Source of the DNA: Gracilariopsis chorda
Taxonomy: Eukaryota; Rhodophyta; Florideophyceae; Gracilariales; Gracilariaceae
DNA: 64,000 nt
Direction: 5' to 3'
Assembly: GCA_003194525.1 (NCBI GenBank)
Contig: NBIV01000278.1
Location: forward strand, 1-64,000
Under the pieces are notes generated by a model. That model was not told where the DNA came from. It saw nothing but the letters and a program-made list of their open reading frames with translations, and made no database searches. Position 1 is the first letter of the stretch; every line of letters starts with the position of its first letter. This document shows, in pieces, positions 44,800 through 57,908 of the stretch. The translations under genes and the position numbers were made by a program.

Positions 44800-47700
44800 C
44801 ATTGTGGAAAGTGTTTCCACCCGTCTTCGGAATGCTTTTGTTGAAGCCGACGCGGTTGTCGGTAGAGGAGTGGATTCAATATGTTCCGTATCAATCTCAG
44901 TGTCGAATGGATTCTCCACAGAAACCGTACTACCATTTTTAGTATCAATGTCAGAGTGATCTGCGCATTCATAAGTATCATCTGTAGCACGTTCATCACT
45001 CATAACATGTTCCAGAAATGGTGCCCCAGGGAACTTGGACTCGTCAAATGTCACATGCCGAGACTTTACAATGCGTGGAATCTCATCACTATCATTGACT
45101 AAAAAATCATACACACCATGCTCAAGAGTCTGCAAGTACACTCCTTCAAGTGCACGAGACTCGAACTTGGTATCCGGTTTCATCTTAAGCACGAACGCAG
45201 CACACCCAAACGCTTTGGCATGCTTCAGGGATGATTTTGAACCAGTCATCAAAAGGTAACGGCTGCTTCCTGTTGCTGAGTGATAAACCCTATTGCGAAC
45301 ATGTATGACGTGCTTTAATGCGTATGGCCACAAGCACTCTGGGAGACTTGCCTGTATGAGCAAAGCTCGAGCAGCTTCCTGCATAGTGCGATTGATGCGC
45401 TCGGCTACTGCATTGTGTTCCGGAGTATACGGAGGAGAGAACGAAGTGTCTTGAAGATTGTTGGCAGGGTTCAGCTGCAACGCAATACACTCTTCGGCAT
45501 TATCCTAGTGCCATTTTGCAATGCACACTCCTCCAAGCTGCTGGAACTTGTGCTCAACTTCTTCGAATACAACAGCAATTTCACTTTTATGGGTCATGAA
45601 GCCTAAGAGTGCATACGTTGAATGCTCTTCAAGGAAGGTAAAGGCATATTGAAACCTTTGTGGGAATCACGGTACAAGGGTTCCTAGTATGTCGGAATGT
45701 ACCACCTCACCTATGGCTGATTCTCGGTCGTATTTGCCAGGAAATGGAAGTTTATGCGCATTACCAATCATAAACGGGCAGCATACCTCCTCCATTTCCG
45801 ACATCTTCGGCACCCCTTCAGCATGTTCGTAAACTGACTGGACGTCGCGCGCATTGATGTAGGCAAGTTGCAGATGCCATAGATTAGCAGTACTGGACTC
45901 CGATGTCTCCATGCAATGATCTCCACTAGTTGGTGAAGAGGGTGAGGTTGGGTTGGTACCTTGCAATATCGGATCGGGTAAGGTGTACAACCCCGAGCTT
46001 TGATCGCAATGGCCACTGCCGACTACAAACCCATTGTCCAAGGTGAGAAGAACTTTACTTAAGCGAAAGAAGGATTCAATGCCTTTGTCCGCCAAGCATT
46101 TACTGACACCAAATTGTATTCCAGTTCTGGATCGAACAAGCAATCAGTCAATCGTAGTTGTGCGTACTCAAATGGCAATAATATGTTTCCCCGCTGCGTT
46201 GCACATACTTCGGTGTGGTCGGCAAGCATGATGGTTCGAGTTTCTACCTTCTGCAAGGACTCGGGAATAAACGCAGACACCGAATGAAAAAAGTGTGATG
46301 TAGCACCACTATCGACATAGGTGTCCATATCACAACTGTCGGGAGGTACGATGGAAGACTTTTCCCGTGCCATACCACATACCTCAATCTTTGATGAACT
46401 ACCAGCCGGTTTATTGCAAGACTTGGACGCCCCAGATTTGCTCTTCGAATTGATGTTAAGCTTGTCCAGGATGCTTTTAGGTAAGTGATTATCTGGTTTA
46501 TCGGGATTCACATGGCATCTGTCCTTTGTGTGACCATCACGATCACAGAATTCACAGTGATAAGTCCGGTTACTGGACACCACGTATGCTCTACCAGTTG
46601 TACTTGGCCGATCATCAGAGTCACTTCCATCCCTGATGTGAGTGTGACTGGAGTTTTGGGACACACGTGAACCACCAGAACCTGTGCTTCTGTTCTTCTT
46701 TCGACTTCGCGTACGTCCAGAACTAGAAGAACTGACCAGACGAGCATTGTACTCATCGATCAAAGTGGTTGCCACATAGTCCCAAGTCAGTTCTGATATG
46801 TCCTTGGTACGGAGTGCAGCAGCCGTGGACTCCAACGAACTGTTCGGATCAATGGAAGCAAGTAGCATAGGTGCCTTGTGAGACTCCGGTATAGCAGCAT
46901 CCTTGCCCATACGGTCTAACTGAGCGAACAATGCCGTGTATTAATCCACATAGCTGGACATGTTCTCACCGCTGTAAGAAATGTGGAACAATCGTGTCTG
47001 CACTGCAATCCTAGATACAGTCCTATTCGAGACATAACTTCCATCCAAGAGTTACATGCAGGATTATCATCCACGTCCATGACTACGCGTAATGGAGCAT
47101 GACCAAGAGCACAGATGATGATACCACAAGCCTTTTCTAGTTTTGCAATGATACGGGGAGCTGCTATTTCAGTGCCACTACCTGTCTTAGTTGTGTCTTG
47201 AGTGGAACTATCTGTGGTAGATTAAACACCAGAGGGATTTGCAACATTCCAGACACCATTAATACGGCGTGCAGCACGAAGACGGTGACGCCACGGCATA
47301 TAATAATCATCACGCTTACCATATAAACGAGTAATTTTCATTCCAGAGGTGGATTCCGTTTCAACCTTGGCATCCGACATGGTTCCTACGGGAGTAGAAC
47401 CAAAGAAAAACAACAAAAGCAAGTATGTAGATGCCAAATGTAGTGATATCCACACAATGTAGTGAAGCCGAAGGAAGGATTTCAAGGCTTCTGTTACACA
47501 AAAAACCAAAAAAATGGAGCGGAGAAGAATCTCAAACACTGAACAGCGAAAACGTCAGCGGAGACTGTGTAACCAAATCTACTACGCTCGTCGAGGCGTG
47601 TCTCGTACGCGATCACACGCGCATTTCGGGTACTCAACGCCCGGAGTATACTCACAGGACGTACTGATAGGAGCCTGGACACAAATGAAACCGCTTAAGA

Positions 47701-48148
47701 AAGGCGCACTGGCAGGATATATTATCCCCGTTACTTTAGACGTCCAAATCCTCTGGTCCCTGGTAACTCTCTCCAGGTGAGATACGGTTACTGCGACCAA
47801 TTCTGCTCTGCGCAACACAGAGCGAGGGACTTTTCAATCCGTACGAGACGTCCAAGAGAGGCTAGTAGCTGACGCGATAAGCTTTCACCAGTTAACCCCT
47901 TCCATTCGCTTGCCGGAAAATAGCGCGGTCTCCCTTGTGCGCTGAAGCAAAGAAGCAGGGATCGGAACAGGCGCAGGTCAGTTTACCAGAGACGAGGCCC
48001 TGAACGCTTTGCCTACTTTCACCACTGCCACTCGACTTCCACAAGATTTGCTGGCTCGCAACGCAACGCGTATCTGCACGAAAGAAAAACCCAGTCTTCC
48101 CAGAATCCAAAGAGATATTAGTAGAGCATGACATCCGCAAAAATTCGA

Positions 48149-48166
48149 CGCTCTGAGCCCATAACC
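48149..48166 (-). other. Primer-binding site of B
   Basis: GGTTATGGGCTCAGAGCG on the minus strand, directly next to the B-type LTR. One base differs from the C/D site, which fits the sequence of some initiator tRNAs equally well. Confidence 0.75.
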
Positions 48167-48889
48167 TGTCGCAATGCACGTGGGTTAGGAAAACAAAAGG
48201 GAAGAAAAAGGAAGGAAGAAGAAACAAGAAAGTAAAACAAGGAAGGTTGTCAGCCTTAGTTGACCAGTTTACTCGACAGCAGGCAAAGCCAACCTACATA
48301 TACCCTATGGCACACACTTCAATGTCGTCGCAGCAAGCGATGGCGGCGGTTGCACCATTACACTACACATTATTCGTGTGTACAGATGTACACGAAAAGC
48401 GCACCAAATCTAGAGGGTCACAATTTCAAATAACTAAGTCAATCAATGCAGCAAATCAATTGCCAGTCCCTTCATCTGGAAGCAGCTCTAAAATATCAAC
48501 AATTTCCGCCCTGGCACTCCAACCCCTCAGCGCAGCCCACAAACGCACATTGTCCCAAATCACCCAATACAGCTCCAATTTGCATCTTTGGCATTGCAGC
48601 ACAACCGTGTACTGCGCGCAAATTTGGACCAATCACCTTGCTCCACTTCTTCATATCCGCAATCCAGTACCATAAACTCCATAACACTTGTACTGTATAC
48701 AATGCATATAGCATTTTGCAGTAGCCAATCACATTGCCGTTTCATGGTGGGTTTGGGCAGAGGTGCATATGCGCGTTTGGAGCGAGTGGCTCCAAAAATG
48801 CCCATTGCCCTCTGAAGGTTTGGTTTTGGACCAAGCTGAGACCTTCTTGGGGGGAGGGCCAGGCACCCGACCACTGCTAGACTTCAACA
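48167..48889 (-). repeat. B-type LTR of element B
   Basis: 723 bases, beginning TGTCGCAATG and ending GACTTCAACA, hence TG...CA termini. Related copies lie at 35732-36449 and from 63452 to the window end. Confidence 0.85.
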
Positions 48890-50158
48890 CTAACGGACGT
48901 ATAATGTCTGAGTGCACAATGTGTCCAACGTTTTTGGCTCACTTAAACTTGCGCAGAAAAGGCAGCATATGTGCCCTGCCAAGGCCACCTCACCGACATA
49001 CCTTGTCTATGCCATTGATCTTTGGGCTCTGTCGATATGGTCATGAACATTTTGTAAGCCATGGTCATTCGTATGTGCCAGTCAGCGATGCCACAATGAA
49101 CTTGTGCGGTAGTCTGTTGCAGAACGCATCTTGGATATGTCCGTATGGTCAATTGGTTTGGGTAAGGTGTATAAACGGGAATGATGATGGCGAGTCGTAT
49201 GTCTACCCTAAAACCCATCTTCATGTTTTAGGGGTACCTCCTTGTCACAGAACAGTGATTGGATACCCTTGTCAGCTAAACAACCCACAGACACTAAGTT
49301 ATATCCAAGATTCGGAACAAGCAGTACTTCAGACAGCCTGAGGTTCACATCAAAGAAGGGTAGTATGATATCTCCTTGTTGGATGGCAGTGACAGTGGTG
49401 TTGTCTGGTAGTTCAATTGTCTTATCTGGTATGTCAATCAGTGTGTGAGGAACGAAATCAGATATAGAACAGAAGAAATGAGAGGTAGCACTACTGTCTG
49501 CAAATGTGTCGATGCAATCAATAACCGGCGGTACCACTGATGACTTCTCACTTGCAACTCCAGCAATCTCAACATAGAAAGCCTTCCGTGATAACTTTCC
49601 GGAGTGCTTGGGCTTTTCGACTGAGTTGAGCTTCAGTTGATCCAAGATCACTTGTGGCAAGTAGTTTTCAGGGTTATGTGGATTCGTGTGACAGCAGTCT
49701 TAAGTGTGTCCATCGCGCTCACAGAAGGTGCAATGGTACCCATTACTGCTTCCAGCGCATATACACGACCAGTGGGGTCATTAACGGTTTTTGGATCTGA
49801 TGCATTACCGCCATTGTCGTTACAATTTGATGATTTGCTGTGTCCACTTATACGGGCACCACCCCTGTTCTTGTTTTTCTTGCGACTACGATCTCTACCA
49901 GAACTGCCTGAACCCAGTTGACGAGCATTGTATTCATCACTCAGGGTTGTAGCCACGTAGTTCCATCTGAGTTCTGAAATCTCCTTGGTTCTAAGTGCTG
50001 CTGCAATGGACTCCAATGATTAGTTGGTGTCAATAGATGCTAGATGCAGGGGTGCCTTGTGAGATTCCGGTATCCTTGTCCATGCAGTCCAGCTGGGAGA
50101 ACAAAGAGGAGAACTGGTCCACATACTCGGACATGTTTTGGGCGTTATAAGACAGTCT
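48890..50158 (-). mobile_element. copia element G, fragment
   Basis: Minus-strand remains between the LTRs of B and C1. Integrase start (about 48900-48930), protease region (49208-49520, TFADSSATSHFF), zinc-knuckle area (about 49690-49740) and C-terminal gag (49750-50150). It has no LTR of its own. Sequence is related to, but distinct from, the C type. Broken. Confidence 0.75.
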
Positions 50159-50984
50159 TGTTGATATGTAATGATGTTGATGGATGATGTTGGGCTTTGA
50201 CAGACATTAAAACGTAAGAAAGGAAGAAGATAAAGATTGAAAGTTGCCAGGATTGGGTGAGTTTACTTGGTACTGCGACTTTAGAGTCTTAGATAGCACC
50301 TCTACTTCGCACTACCACTACAACAAAACACTACACCACTAATTGGGGACACCCAATACTACCGATCATAATCAAACATAGCACAACAAGGGTTGCACAC
50401 ACTGATTACAGCTAAGTACAACCATGCATAACAACATAACAACACATTACAACAACGCACACCGAGTGAACCAAGCAGCAAACAATGTGCAACAAGGTAA
50501 TCAATCATGCCAACAATGTGCCAGCATGTGACAACCCTGTGTACACACTTACTTGCATCATCATCATTATGACAAAGCACAAATTCACATGCCACCGCAC
50601 CCATGTACATACCCTAGATGTGTTGCGTGCATGGCACGTGCTTACTTGCAGAACTGCACCTATACAACACCTGCATGAACCTGTAAATCAGATGTACCCA
50701 CACATATTCCTAAGTATCGTCATGCCCATTCACCTTATGCCAAGTGGCCGGTTCCGTGCCCATGACCCATTCGATGCACAACACTTGTAACCAATCCATT
50801 GCATATGAGTATATGCAGTAGCCAATCATATGCCCGTTTCACGTTAGGCTTGAGAACACACGCATATGCGCTTTTGCAAAGCAGCTCTCAAAAACAGCCC
50901 TCTGTTATGTGAAACTTTGTTTCCAAGTGCTGCACCATGATGTCCCAGGACTACCAGGCACTCGACCATGTACTAACATCAACA
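50159..50984 (-). repeat. C-type LTR, 3' LTR of C1
   Basis: 826 bases, TGTTGATATG to CATCAACA. It carries the shared U3 block around 50818-50890. Confidence 0.9.
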
Positions 50985-53585
50985 CTCCCCCTCGAGTTCC
51001 TGGGAAGCACCATGCTCCAGAGTCTGCAAGTACACTCCCTCAAGTGCACGAAACTCTAACTTGGTGTCTGGGTTCATTATCAATATATATGCTGCGCATC
51101 CAAACGCTTTAGCATACTTCAGCGACGGCTTACCACCACCCACCAGAAGGTATAGACTCAGACCTGTGGTGGAGTGGAGAGATCTATCGCATATACAAAT
51201 ATCATATTTCAATGCATACGGCCATAGGCATTCTTGCCAGTGTGCCTGAATCAGCAAAGCTGGAGCAGCTTCTTCCATTGTGCGATTGATGCGCTCGGCA
51301 ATGGCATTATGGTTTAGGGTATAGGAAGTTGAGAATATCATTCCCTGCAGACCATTCGTGATTGGGTCTTGGAGAGCAATGTACTTTCCGGCATTGTTTG
51401 CATGCAAATTCTGAATATGCACATGCGCTCCTCCAACATTATGAGGTAACACGTGCGCTCCTCTAACCTGCGGGAGATTTCGCCCAACATCAGGAAACAA
51501 TGCACTAACACCATAGCTATGCGAAACGAAGTCGTTATGCTCAATCGGATTTGGCAGCGTGTACAAACGAGAGGTCATTTCACGTTGGCCACATCCAATC
51601 TCTTACCCAGCTTCGTGTCTAACGCAAACCTCATTCGTACAGAAAAGGGACTGAATGCCTTTATCGGCCATACGACCTACTGACACAAAGTTGTATCCCA
51701 GATCCGGGACTAGAAGTACATCTGCCAACCTTAGGTTAGTCTTCGAAAAAGGAAGTATTACATCCCCTTTTTGTGTAGCGGAGACCGTAGTGTTGTCAGC
51801 GACCTTAATCGTCCTTAGTTCTATGTCAACTAATGTGTTCGGAACGAACGCAGAAGCACAACTGAAGAAGTGGGATGTGGCACCACTGTCTGCGTAGGTG
51901 TCTATGAGAGTTAACGCAGGGGGAACCACTGCAAACTTTTCAGCAGACATTGCAGCGATCTCAATCTTAGAATCCTTTCGTGATGACCTTCCAGAGTGCT
52001 TGGGTTTGTGACTGGAACTAGTTTTGAGTTTCTCCAAGATAGCTTTAGGCAGGTGATTTTCTGGATTGTCAGGATTCATGTGACATCAGTCCTGCGTGTG
52101 ACCATCTCTGTCACAGAAGCCGCAATGATAACTACTTTTGCCTGCAATAGCATAAGCGCGCCCGTTGAAGTCATCGTATGAGTTGGGATCTGATGTACTT
52201 GCATCAATTTCGTAAATATTTGACGACGTGGTGTGTCCACTTGAACGGCTACTGCCCTTACTTCTGCTCTTCATGCGTTTGCAACTATGAGCAGAACCAG
52301 CTGAATCCACTTGGCGAGCATTATATTCGTCTATGAGGGTGGTGGCCACATAGTCCCATGTCAAATCCGAGATGTCCTTTGTCCGAAGTGCCGCAGCCAT
52401 TGACTACAGTGAGCAGTTGGAATCAGTAGAGGCTAATCGCATTGGCACCTTGTGGGATTCGGGAATGGCAGCATCCTTCCCCATTCGGTCTAGCTGAGAG
52501 AATAGCAACGCAAACTGGTCGACATCGTCCGACATATTCTGACCATTATAGGACATTCGGAATAGCTGGGTCTGTACAGCAATACGTGACACTGTCCTGT
52601 TAGAGGCATACCTCGCATCAAGAAGTTGGAGCATACGCCCAGGGTCATCATCGACGTCTATAACCACACGCAGATGGGCATCTCCAAGTGCGCATATTAT
52701 GATTGCGCATGCCTTTTCTCGTTTGGCAAGTACACGGGGAGTGGTCTGCGGAGCGCTTGAGCCCGACGCCTGTGTCGTGGTAGCACTGTATGACCCCTCC
52801 GAGCCTGACATTACGACATTCCAGACACCTTGGATGCGACATGCAGCTCGTAGACGATGTGGCCATAACGTATAATCCTCACCACGTTTACCATGGAAGC
52901 GAGGGATCTTCACACCCGAGGTGGTTTCGGACTCAACTTCGGAGTCAGGCATTGTTCCAGAAGGAGTTCAAATACCAAATTAAATAAAACAAATGTAGCA
53001 GAGTGAGGGACTCGATGCCTTGAATCGACGATCAGCTTTGATTAAAGAGAATGATCGCGGTACAGCCGCTGAATTGTAGCTGATGTCACACTAAGAAAGA
53101 GATACTGGAGTGAAGAATTGTCGACAATCAACAGCTCGGATACCAGCGGAGATCGTGTAAACAAGTCTCAACGCTCGTCCAGACGCGTCTGGTACGCGAA
53201 TCACAGGCGGAGTTCGGGACCTCGACGCCCGGAGTATACTCACAAGTGGCTCTGAAGCGCAGTCGGAAAAGAAAATAAAAGATGAAACTTCGTAAAAGCG
53301 GGCGCACTGACAGGAGAAACTACATCTGCTACCCTAAGGGTTGAACCCCTGGACCCTGGATGCTCTCTCCAGGTGCGAGGTGCGATTTTCTTCGACCTGC
53401 CCTACTCCGCGCACTTCACGAGTAGGGTGCTCAATCCGTACGAAATGTCCCAGAGAGGTTACTAACAAGCGCGATATGCTTTCACCAGTGAACCCCTGCT
53501 GGTTTCTTGCGGGATATCAGCTCGATCTTACGCGCGCACGCAAAAATAAAAGAAGTTGAAACGGAGCGACGTCTGCAAATATCGA

Positions 53586-53603
53586 CGCTCTGGGCCCATA
53601 ACC
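53586..53603 (-). other. Primer-binding site of C1
   Basis: On the minus strand GGTTATGGGCCCAGAGCG directly follows the LTR end. The first 14 bases are complementary to the anticodon arm of initiator tRNA-Met (CUGGGCCCAUAACC). This is the site type known from Drosophila copia, which primes with a 5' half-tRNA. Confidence 0.8.
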
Positions 53604-54428
53604 TGTTGATATGAAATGATGTTGAGAGATGATGTTGGGCTTCGGCAGAAATGAAAAGGAAAGAAAGAAAGGAAATAAAGAGTGAAGGGTGCCAGGCTTG
53701 GGGGCGAGTTTACTTGGTTCTGTGACTTCAGAGTCTTATATAGCACATGTACTTCGCACTACCACTACAAGAAAACCCTACACCACTAAGTGGGAACACC
53801 CAATACTACCAATCATAATCAAACATAACACAAATAGGGTTGCACACACTGATTACAGCTTAGTACAACCATGCATAACAACATTACAACACATTACAAC
53901 CACGCACACCAAGTGAATCAAGCAGCCAACAATGCGCAACAAGTGAAACAGACATGCCAACAATGTGCCAGCATGTGACAGCACTGTGTAAACACTTACT
54001 TGCATCATCATGACTACGACAAAGCACAAATTCACATGCCACCACATCCATGTAAATACCCTACGTGTGTTGTGTGCATGGCACGTGCTTACTTGCACAA
54101 CTGCACCTATGCAACACCTGCATGTACCTGTAAACCAGATGTACCCACACATACTCCTGAGTACCATGCCCATTCACCTTAGGCCAAGTGGCCAGTTCCA
54201 TGCCCATGACCCATAGAATGCGTAACACTTGTAACCAATACGTTGCATATGAGTATATGCAGTAGCCAATCATAGGCCCGTCTCACGTTGGGTTTGAGAA
54301 CACACGCATATGCGCTTTTGCAAAGCAGCTCTCAAAAACAGCCCTCTGTTATGTGAAACTTTGTTTCCAAATGCTGCACCATGATGTCCCAGGACTACCA
54401 GGCACTCGACCATGTGCTAACATCAACA
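53604..54428 (-). repeat. C-type LTR shared by C1 and C2
   Basis: 825 bases. On its left it adjoins a primer site (5' LTR of C1); on its right it adjoins a purine tract and the 3' end of another C-type body (3' LTR of C2). One LTR therefore serves two tandem elements. Confidence 0.9.
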
Positions 54429-55135
54429 CTCCCCTTCGAGTTCCTGGGAAGCACCATGCTCCAGAGTCTGCAAATACACTCCCTCACGTGCACGAGACTC
54501 GAACTTGGTGTCTGGGTTCATTATCAATATATATGCTGCGCGTCCAAACGCTTTAGCATACTTCAGCGACGGATTACCACCACCCACCAGAAGGTATAGA
54601 TTCAGACCTGTGGTAGAGTGGAGAGATCTATCGCATATACAAATATCATATTTCAATGCATACGGCCATAGGCATTCTTGCCAGTGTGCCTGAATCAGCA
54701 AAGCGGGAGCAGCTTCTTCCATTGTGCGATTGATGCGCTCGGCAATGGCATTATGGTTTGGGGTATAGGAAGTTGAGAATATCATTCCCTGCAGACCATT
54801 CGTGGTTGGTTCTTGGAGAGCAATGTACTTTCCGGCATTGTTTGCATGCAAATTCTGAATATGCACATGCGCTCCTCCAACATTATGAGGTAACACGTGC
54901 GCTCCTCCAACCTGCGGGAGATTTCGCCCAACATCAGGAAACAATGCACTAACACCATAGCTATGCGAAACGAAGTCGTTATGCTCAATCGGATTTGGCA
55001 GCGTTTACAAACGAGAGGACATGTCACGCTGCCCACATCCAATCTCTTACCCATCTTCGTGTATAACGCAAACATCACTCGCACTGAAAAGGGACTGAAT
55101 GCCTTTATTGGCCATACGAGCTACAGACACCAAGT
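54429..55135 (-). mobile_element. copia element C2, 3' fragment
   Basis: Nearly identical to the matching part of C1 (same integrase-derived 3' end, TLEHGASQELEGEC). It stops where the LTR of element E begins. Broken and partial, young. Confidence 0.85.
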
Positions 55136-55914
55136 TGTTGAAAGTTGTAAGGAAGTTGAGGGGATGGAAGGAAAGTTCGCCAGCTCTGGCCTGGATTTAC
55201 TTGGAGGTCCTTCAGGCACATCTTATATACCACTCTAAACTCGAATTGCGCGGGAACACCAAATCAAAGTAAAACCTAAACCACTAAGCAGGGACACTCA
55301 ATACTAGCAATCATCATCTAACATGACATAGCCAGCTCAGCACAACCTCATTACATCAACGCACACCAACGCACCAATTTTCCGTAATAGTTACATGCAT
55401 ACACATGACCATAACAAGGCACAAATTCACGACTCCAACACACGCCAGCACATGCCAACACATCACGGTAAGTCAACACGTCACAGTAAGTCGGCACGTA
55501 ACCTGTGGTGTTAGTGCCATGTCATCATGTGGCAATGCACACAACACCCACGTCATCAATATACCCGTGCATGTGTAAACCTGTTGACAGTGCATGCGCA
55601 CCTTACCATTGTACCAACCACTGCTGTACCACTTGTACCAGGTGTCAACCACTTCACCAGTATCCCCTGTACACAACGTACACTGTGACCACTGTAGTAG
55701 CTGGACACGTGGGTGTGTCCAAACGATCCAGTTATGCCATACCACTTGTACGGTCCACGTTGCATATGTACATTTGCAGTAGCCAATCAGAAGCCAGTTT
55801 CACGTTGGGTTCACGCACACGCGCATATGCGCTTTTGCAGAGGTACCCTTCAAAACAGCCCATGCTCCCCGGAAAATTTGGTTTTCAATGACAGCACAGG
55901 TACTACTGCCTACA
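55136..55914 (-). repeat. E-type LTR, 3' copy
   Basis: Starts TGTTGAAAGTTG and ends ACTGCCTACA. A TATA-like CTTATATACC block lies about 110 bases from the left edge. Confidence 0.85.
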
Positions 55915-55934
55915 CCCCCCCTCTGTCACTGACT

Positions 55935-57146
55935 TCAAAGGTCTAAGGGGAGCAAGCCACAGTCACCGCGGAACCTTGCTAGCTTAACTCGACCGAGCGC
56001 TTTCGTCAGCATATCGGCAACCATGTCTTCTGTGTAACAGTAATGCAACTGGACGGCTTTGTCGCGTAGAGCCTCTCTGGTGAAGTGAAAGCAAATATCA
56101 ATGTACTTAGTACGCTTGTTCACAACTCCATTACCAGCAAGGTCGATGCAACCTTGGTTGTCCACGTACACAGTTGTGGGCTCAACCATTAGCGTCAATG
56201 ACTCATCCACGTGTAGTGCACTTGCGTTGCCAATGCCACTCCACAGTCGTCTCAGCCAGATCGCCTCCTTCGTCCCACTGCACAGACTCACATACTCAGC
56301 CTCAGCGCTGGACAATGCAACTACTTCCTGTTGGCGCGGGCTCCAAGACACAGGAGCACCGCACATCATGAACAAATACCCATTGGTGGACTTGCGGTTG
56401 GATGTATCACCTGCCCAGTCAGAGTCTACGTATCCATACAGCTGATTATCAGTCGTGGTGCCATAAGTATGTCCGAAGGAGCGAGTGCCATTGAGGTAAC
56501 GCAGAACCCGCTTGACCGCTTTCCAATGAGTTTCTCCAGGTTTCTCGACATACTTGGCTAGCTTGGACACTGCAACGTTCAATGCTTCAGCCCAGAAGCT
56601 CTTTGGCAGTTTCTTGTGATGCAGCATCGATCTCACCAAGTCCATGAGTGTTCGGTTGAACCGCTCGGCCAGACCATTCTGATGTGGATTGTAAGGCACC
56701 GTTCGCTGATTTTCAATACAGTGACGTTCAAGCTCTTGTGAAAACTTCTTTGACACATATTCACCAGCATTGTCTGTGCGTAACGCATGTAGCACAGACT
56801 CACGTGCGGTGATGGTTTTCACATGTCGGTCGCTCTGATTTTGAACCATCTTGAGCCACTTCACGAACACGTGGAACACCTCATACTTGGTCTTGAGCAT
56901 GTACAAGAAGCAAAAACGGGAGTGATCATCGATGAATGTGACGAAGTAGCGTGAACCTCCGAAGGAGCATACTTTGATTGGACCACAAATGTCCGAATGC
57001 ACTAGGTCCAATGGGTGCGAAGCCCGTTCCCCACCTTGCTTGGGAGTTGGAGCACGTGTAGAATTTCCCACTACAAAAGAGTCACACACATCCATCGATT
57101 GATTCAAGTCCACATTCAGCCCTGACACAACACCATTACGAGCCAT
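55935..57146 (-). CDS. Element E integrase/RNase H frame
   Basis: 403 residues from the ATG at 57146. N-terminal part: end of the pre-integrase zone, then the integrase core with catalytic acids in LVHSDICGP, LRTDNAGEY and GLAERFNRTL. C-terminal part: copia RNase H with YVDSDWAGD, LSSAEAEYVSL, VYVDNQG and the TKYIDI/HFTREAL and ADMLTKAL blocks. It is a fossil protein of a shortened element and not by itself a working polyprotein. Confidence 0.85.
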   Translation of the reverse strand: MARNGVVSGLNVDLNQSMDVCDSFVVGNSTRAPTPKQGGERASHPLDLVHSDICGPIKVCSFGGSRYFVTFIDDHSRFCFLYMLKTKYEVFHVFVKWLKMVQNQSDRHVKTITARESVLHALRTDNAGEYVSKKFSQELERHCIENQRTVPYNPHQNGLAERFNRTLMDLVRSMLHHKKLPKSFWAEALNVAVSKLAKYVEKPGETHWKAVKRVLRYLNGTRSFGHTYGTTTDNQLYGYVDSDWAGDTSNRKSTNGYLFMMCGAPVSWSPRQQEVVALSSAEAEYVSLCSGTKEAIWLRRLWSGIGNASALHVDESLTLMVEPTTVYVDNQGCIDLAGNGVVNKRTKYIDICFHFTREALRDKAVQLHYCYTEDMVADMLTKALGRVKLARFRGDCGLLPLDL

Positions 57147-57160
57147 ATGTTTGATACCAT

Positions 57161-57908
57161 TGTTGAAAGTTGAAAGGAAGTTGAGGGGATGGAAGGGAAG
57201 TTCGCCAGCTCTAGCTTGGATTTACTTGGAGGTCCTTCAGGCACATCTTATGTACCACTCTAAACTCGAATTGCGCGGGAACACCAACTACAAGTAAATC
57301 CTAAACCACTAAGCAGGGACACTCAATTCTACCAATCATCATCTAACATGACATATCCAGCTCAGCACAACCTCATTACATCAACGCACACGAACGCACC
57401 AACGTTCCGTAATAGTTACGTGCATACACATGACCATGACAAGGCACAAATTCACGACTCCAACACACGCCAGCACATGCCAACACATCACGGTAAGTCA
57501 ACACGTCACGGTAAGTCGGCACGTAACCTGTGGTGTTAGTGCCATGTCATCAATATAGCCGTGCAGGTGTAAACCTGTTGACAGTGCATGCGCACCTTAC
57601 CATTGTACCAACCACTGTTGTACCACTTGTACCAGGTGTCAACCACTTCACCAGTATCCCCTGCACACAACGTACACTGTGACCACTGTAGAAGCTGGAC
57701 ACGTGGGTGTGTCCAACCGATCGAGTTATTCCATACCAATTGTACGCAACACTTTGCATATGTACATTTGCAGTAGCCAATCAGAAACCAGTTTCACGTT
57801 GCGTTCGCGCACACGCGCATATGCGCTTTTGCAGAGGTACCCTCCAAAACAGCCCATGCTCCCCGGAACATTTGGTTTTCAGTGACAGCACAGGTACTAC
57901 TGCCAACA
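57161..57908 (-). repeat. E-type LTR, 5' copy
   Basis: Starts TGTTGAAAGTTG and ends ACTGCCAACA. The adjacent body (57150-57159) reads TGGTATCAAA on the minus strand, a classical initiator-Met primer site. Confidence 0.85.

Larger units (their letters stand above)
44800..48889 (-). mobile_element. copia element B, 5' part with LTR
   Basis: 5' LTR at 48167-48889 (minus orientation), primer site at 48149-48166 and leader 47381-48166. The gag start is at 47380, a zinc knuckle near 46510-46560 (CEFCDRDGHTKDRC) and protease near 46320 (VDSGATSHF). Integrase runs down to 44800. Reverse transcriptase and RNase H are not present. Several breaks in gag and pol. It is the closest relative of element A in the window. 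Confidence 0.85.
50159..54428 (-). mobile_element. copia element C1, flanked by C-type LTRs
   Basis: Left (3') LTR 50159-50984, purine tract 50985-50996, and right (5') LTR 53604-54428, both TG...CA. The primer site is at 53586-53603. Minus-strand parts: gag from 52952, zinc knuckle near 52100, protease near 51890 (YADSGATSHFF), and part of integrase to 50985. No reverse transcriptase or RNase H seen, as in D. The two LTRs differ by a few percent by eye, so it is young. A few breaks. Confidence 0.85.
55136..57908 (-). mobile_element. copia element E, short, with paired LTRs
   Basis: LTRs at 55136-55914 and 57161-57908, alike except for scattered changes and a short length difference, so young. 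A purine tract lies inside the left LTR (GAGGGGGG on the minus strand). The body is only 1.25 kb and carries one open frame with integrase and RNase H parts; gag, protease and reverse transcriptase are not seen. Not a whole element. The flanks (CAAGT left, GTCCT right) do not match, so no target duplication remains. The LTR family differs from B and C outside the shared U3 block. Confidence 0.85.

Noticed and set aside
57150-57159. Full-length status for element E because it has two LTRs and an open frame
   Set aside because: Several standard copia parts are absent, so it is a shortened fossil.
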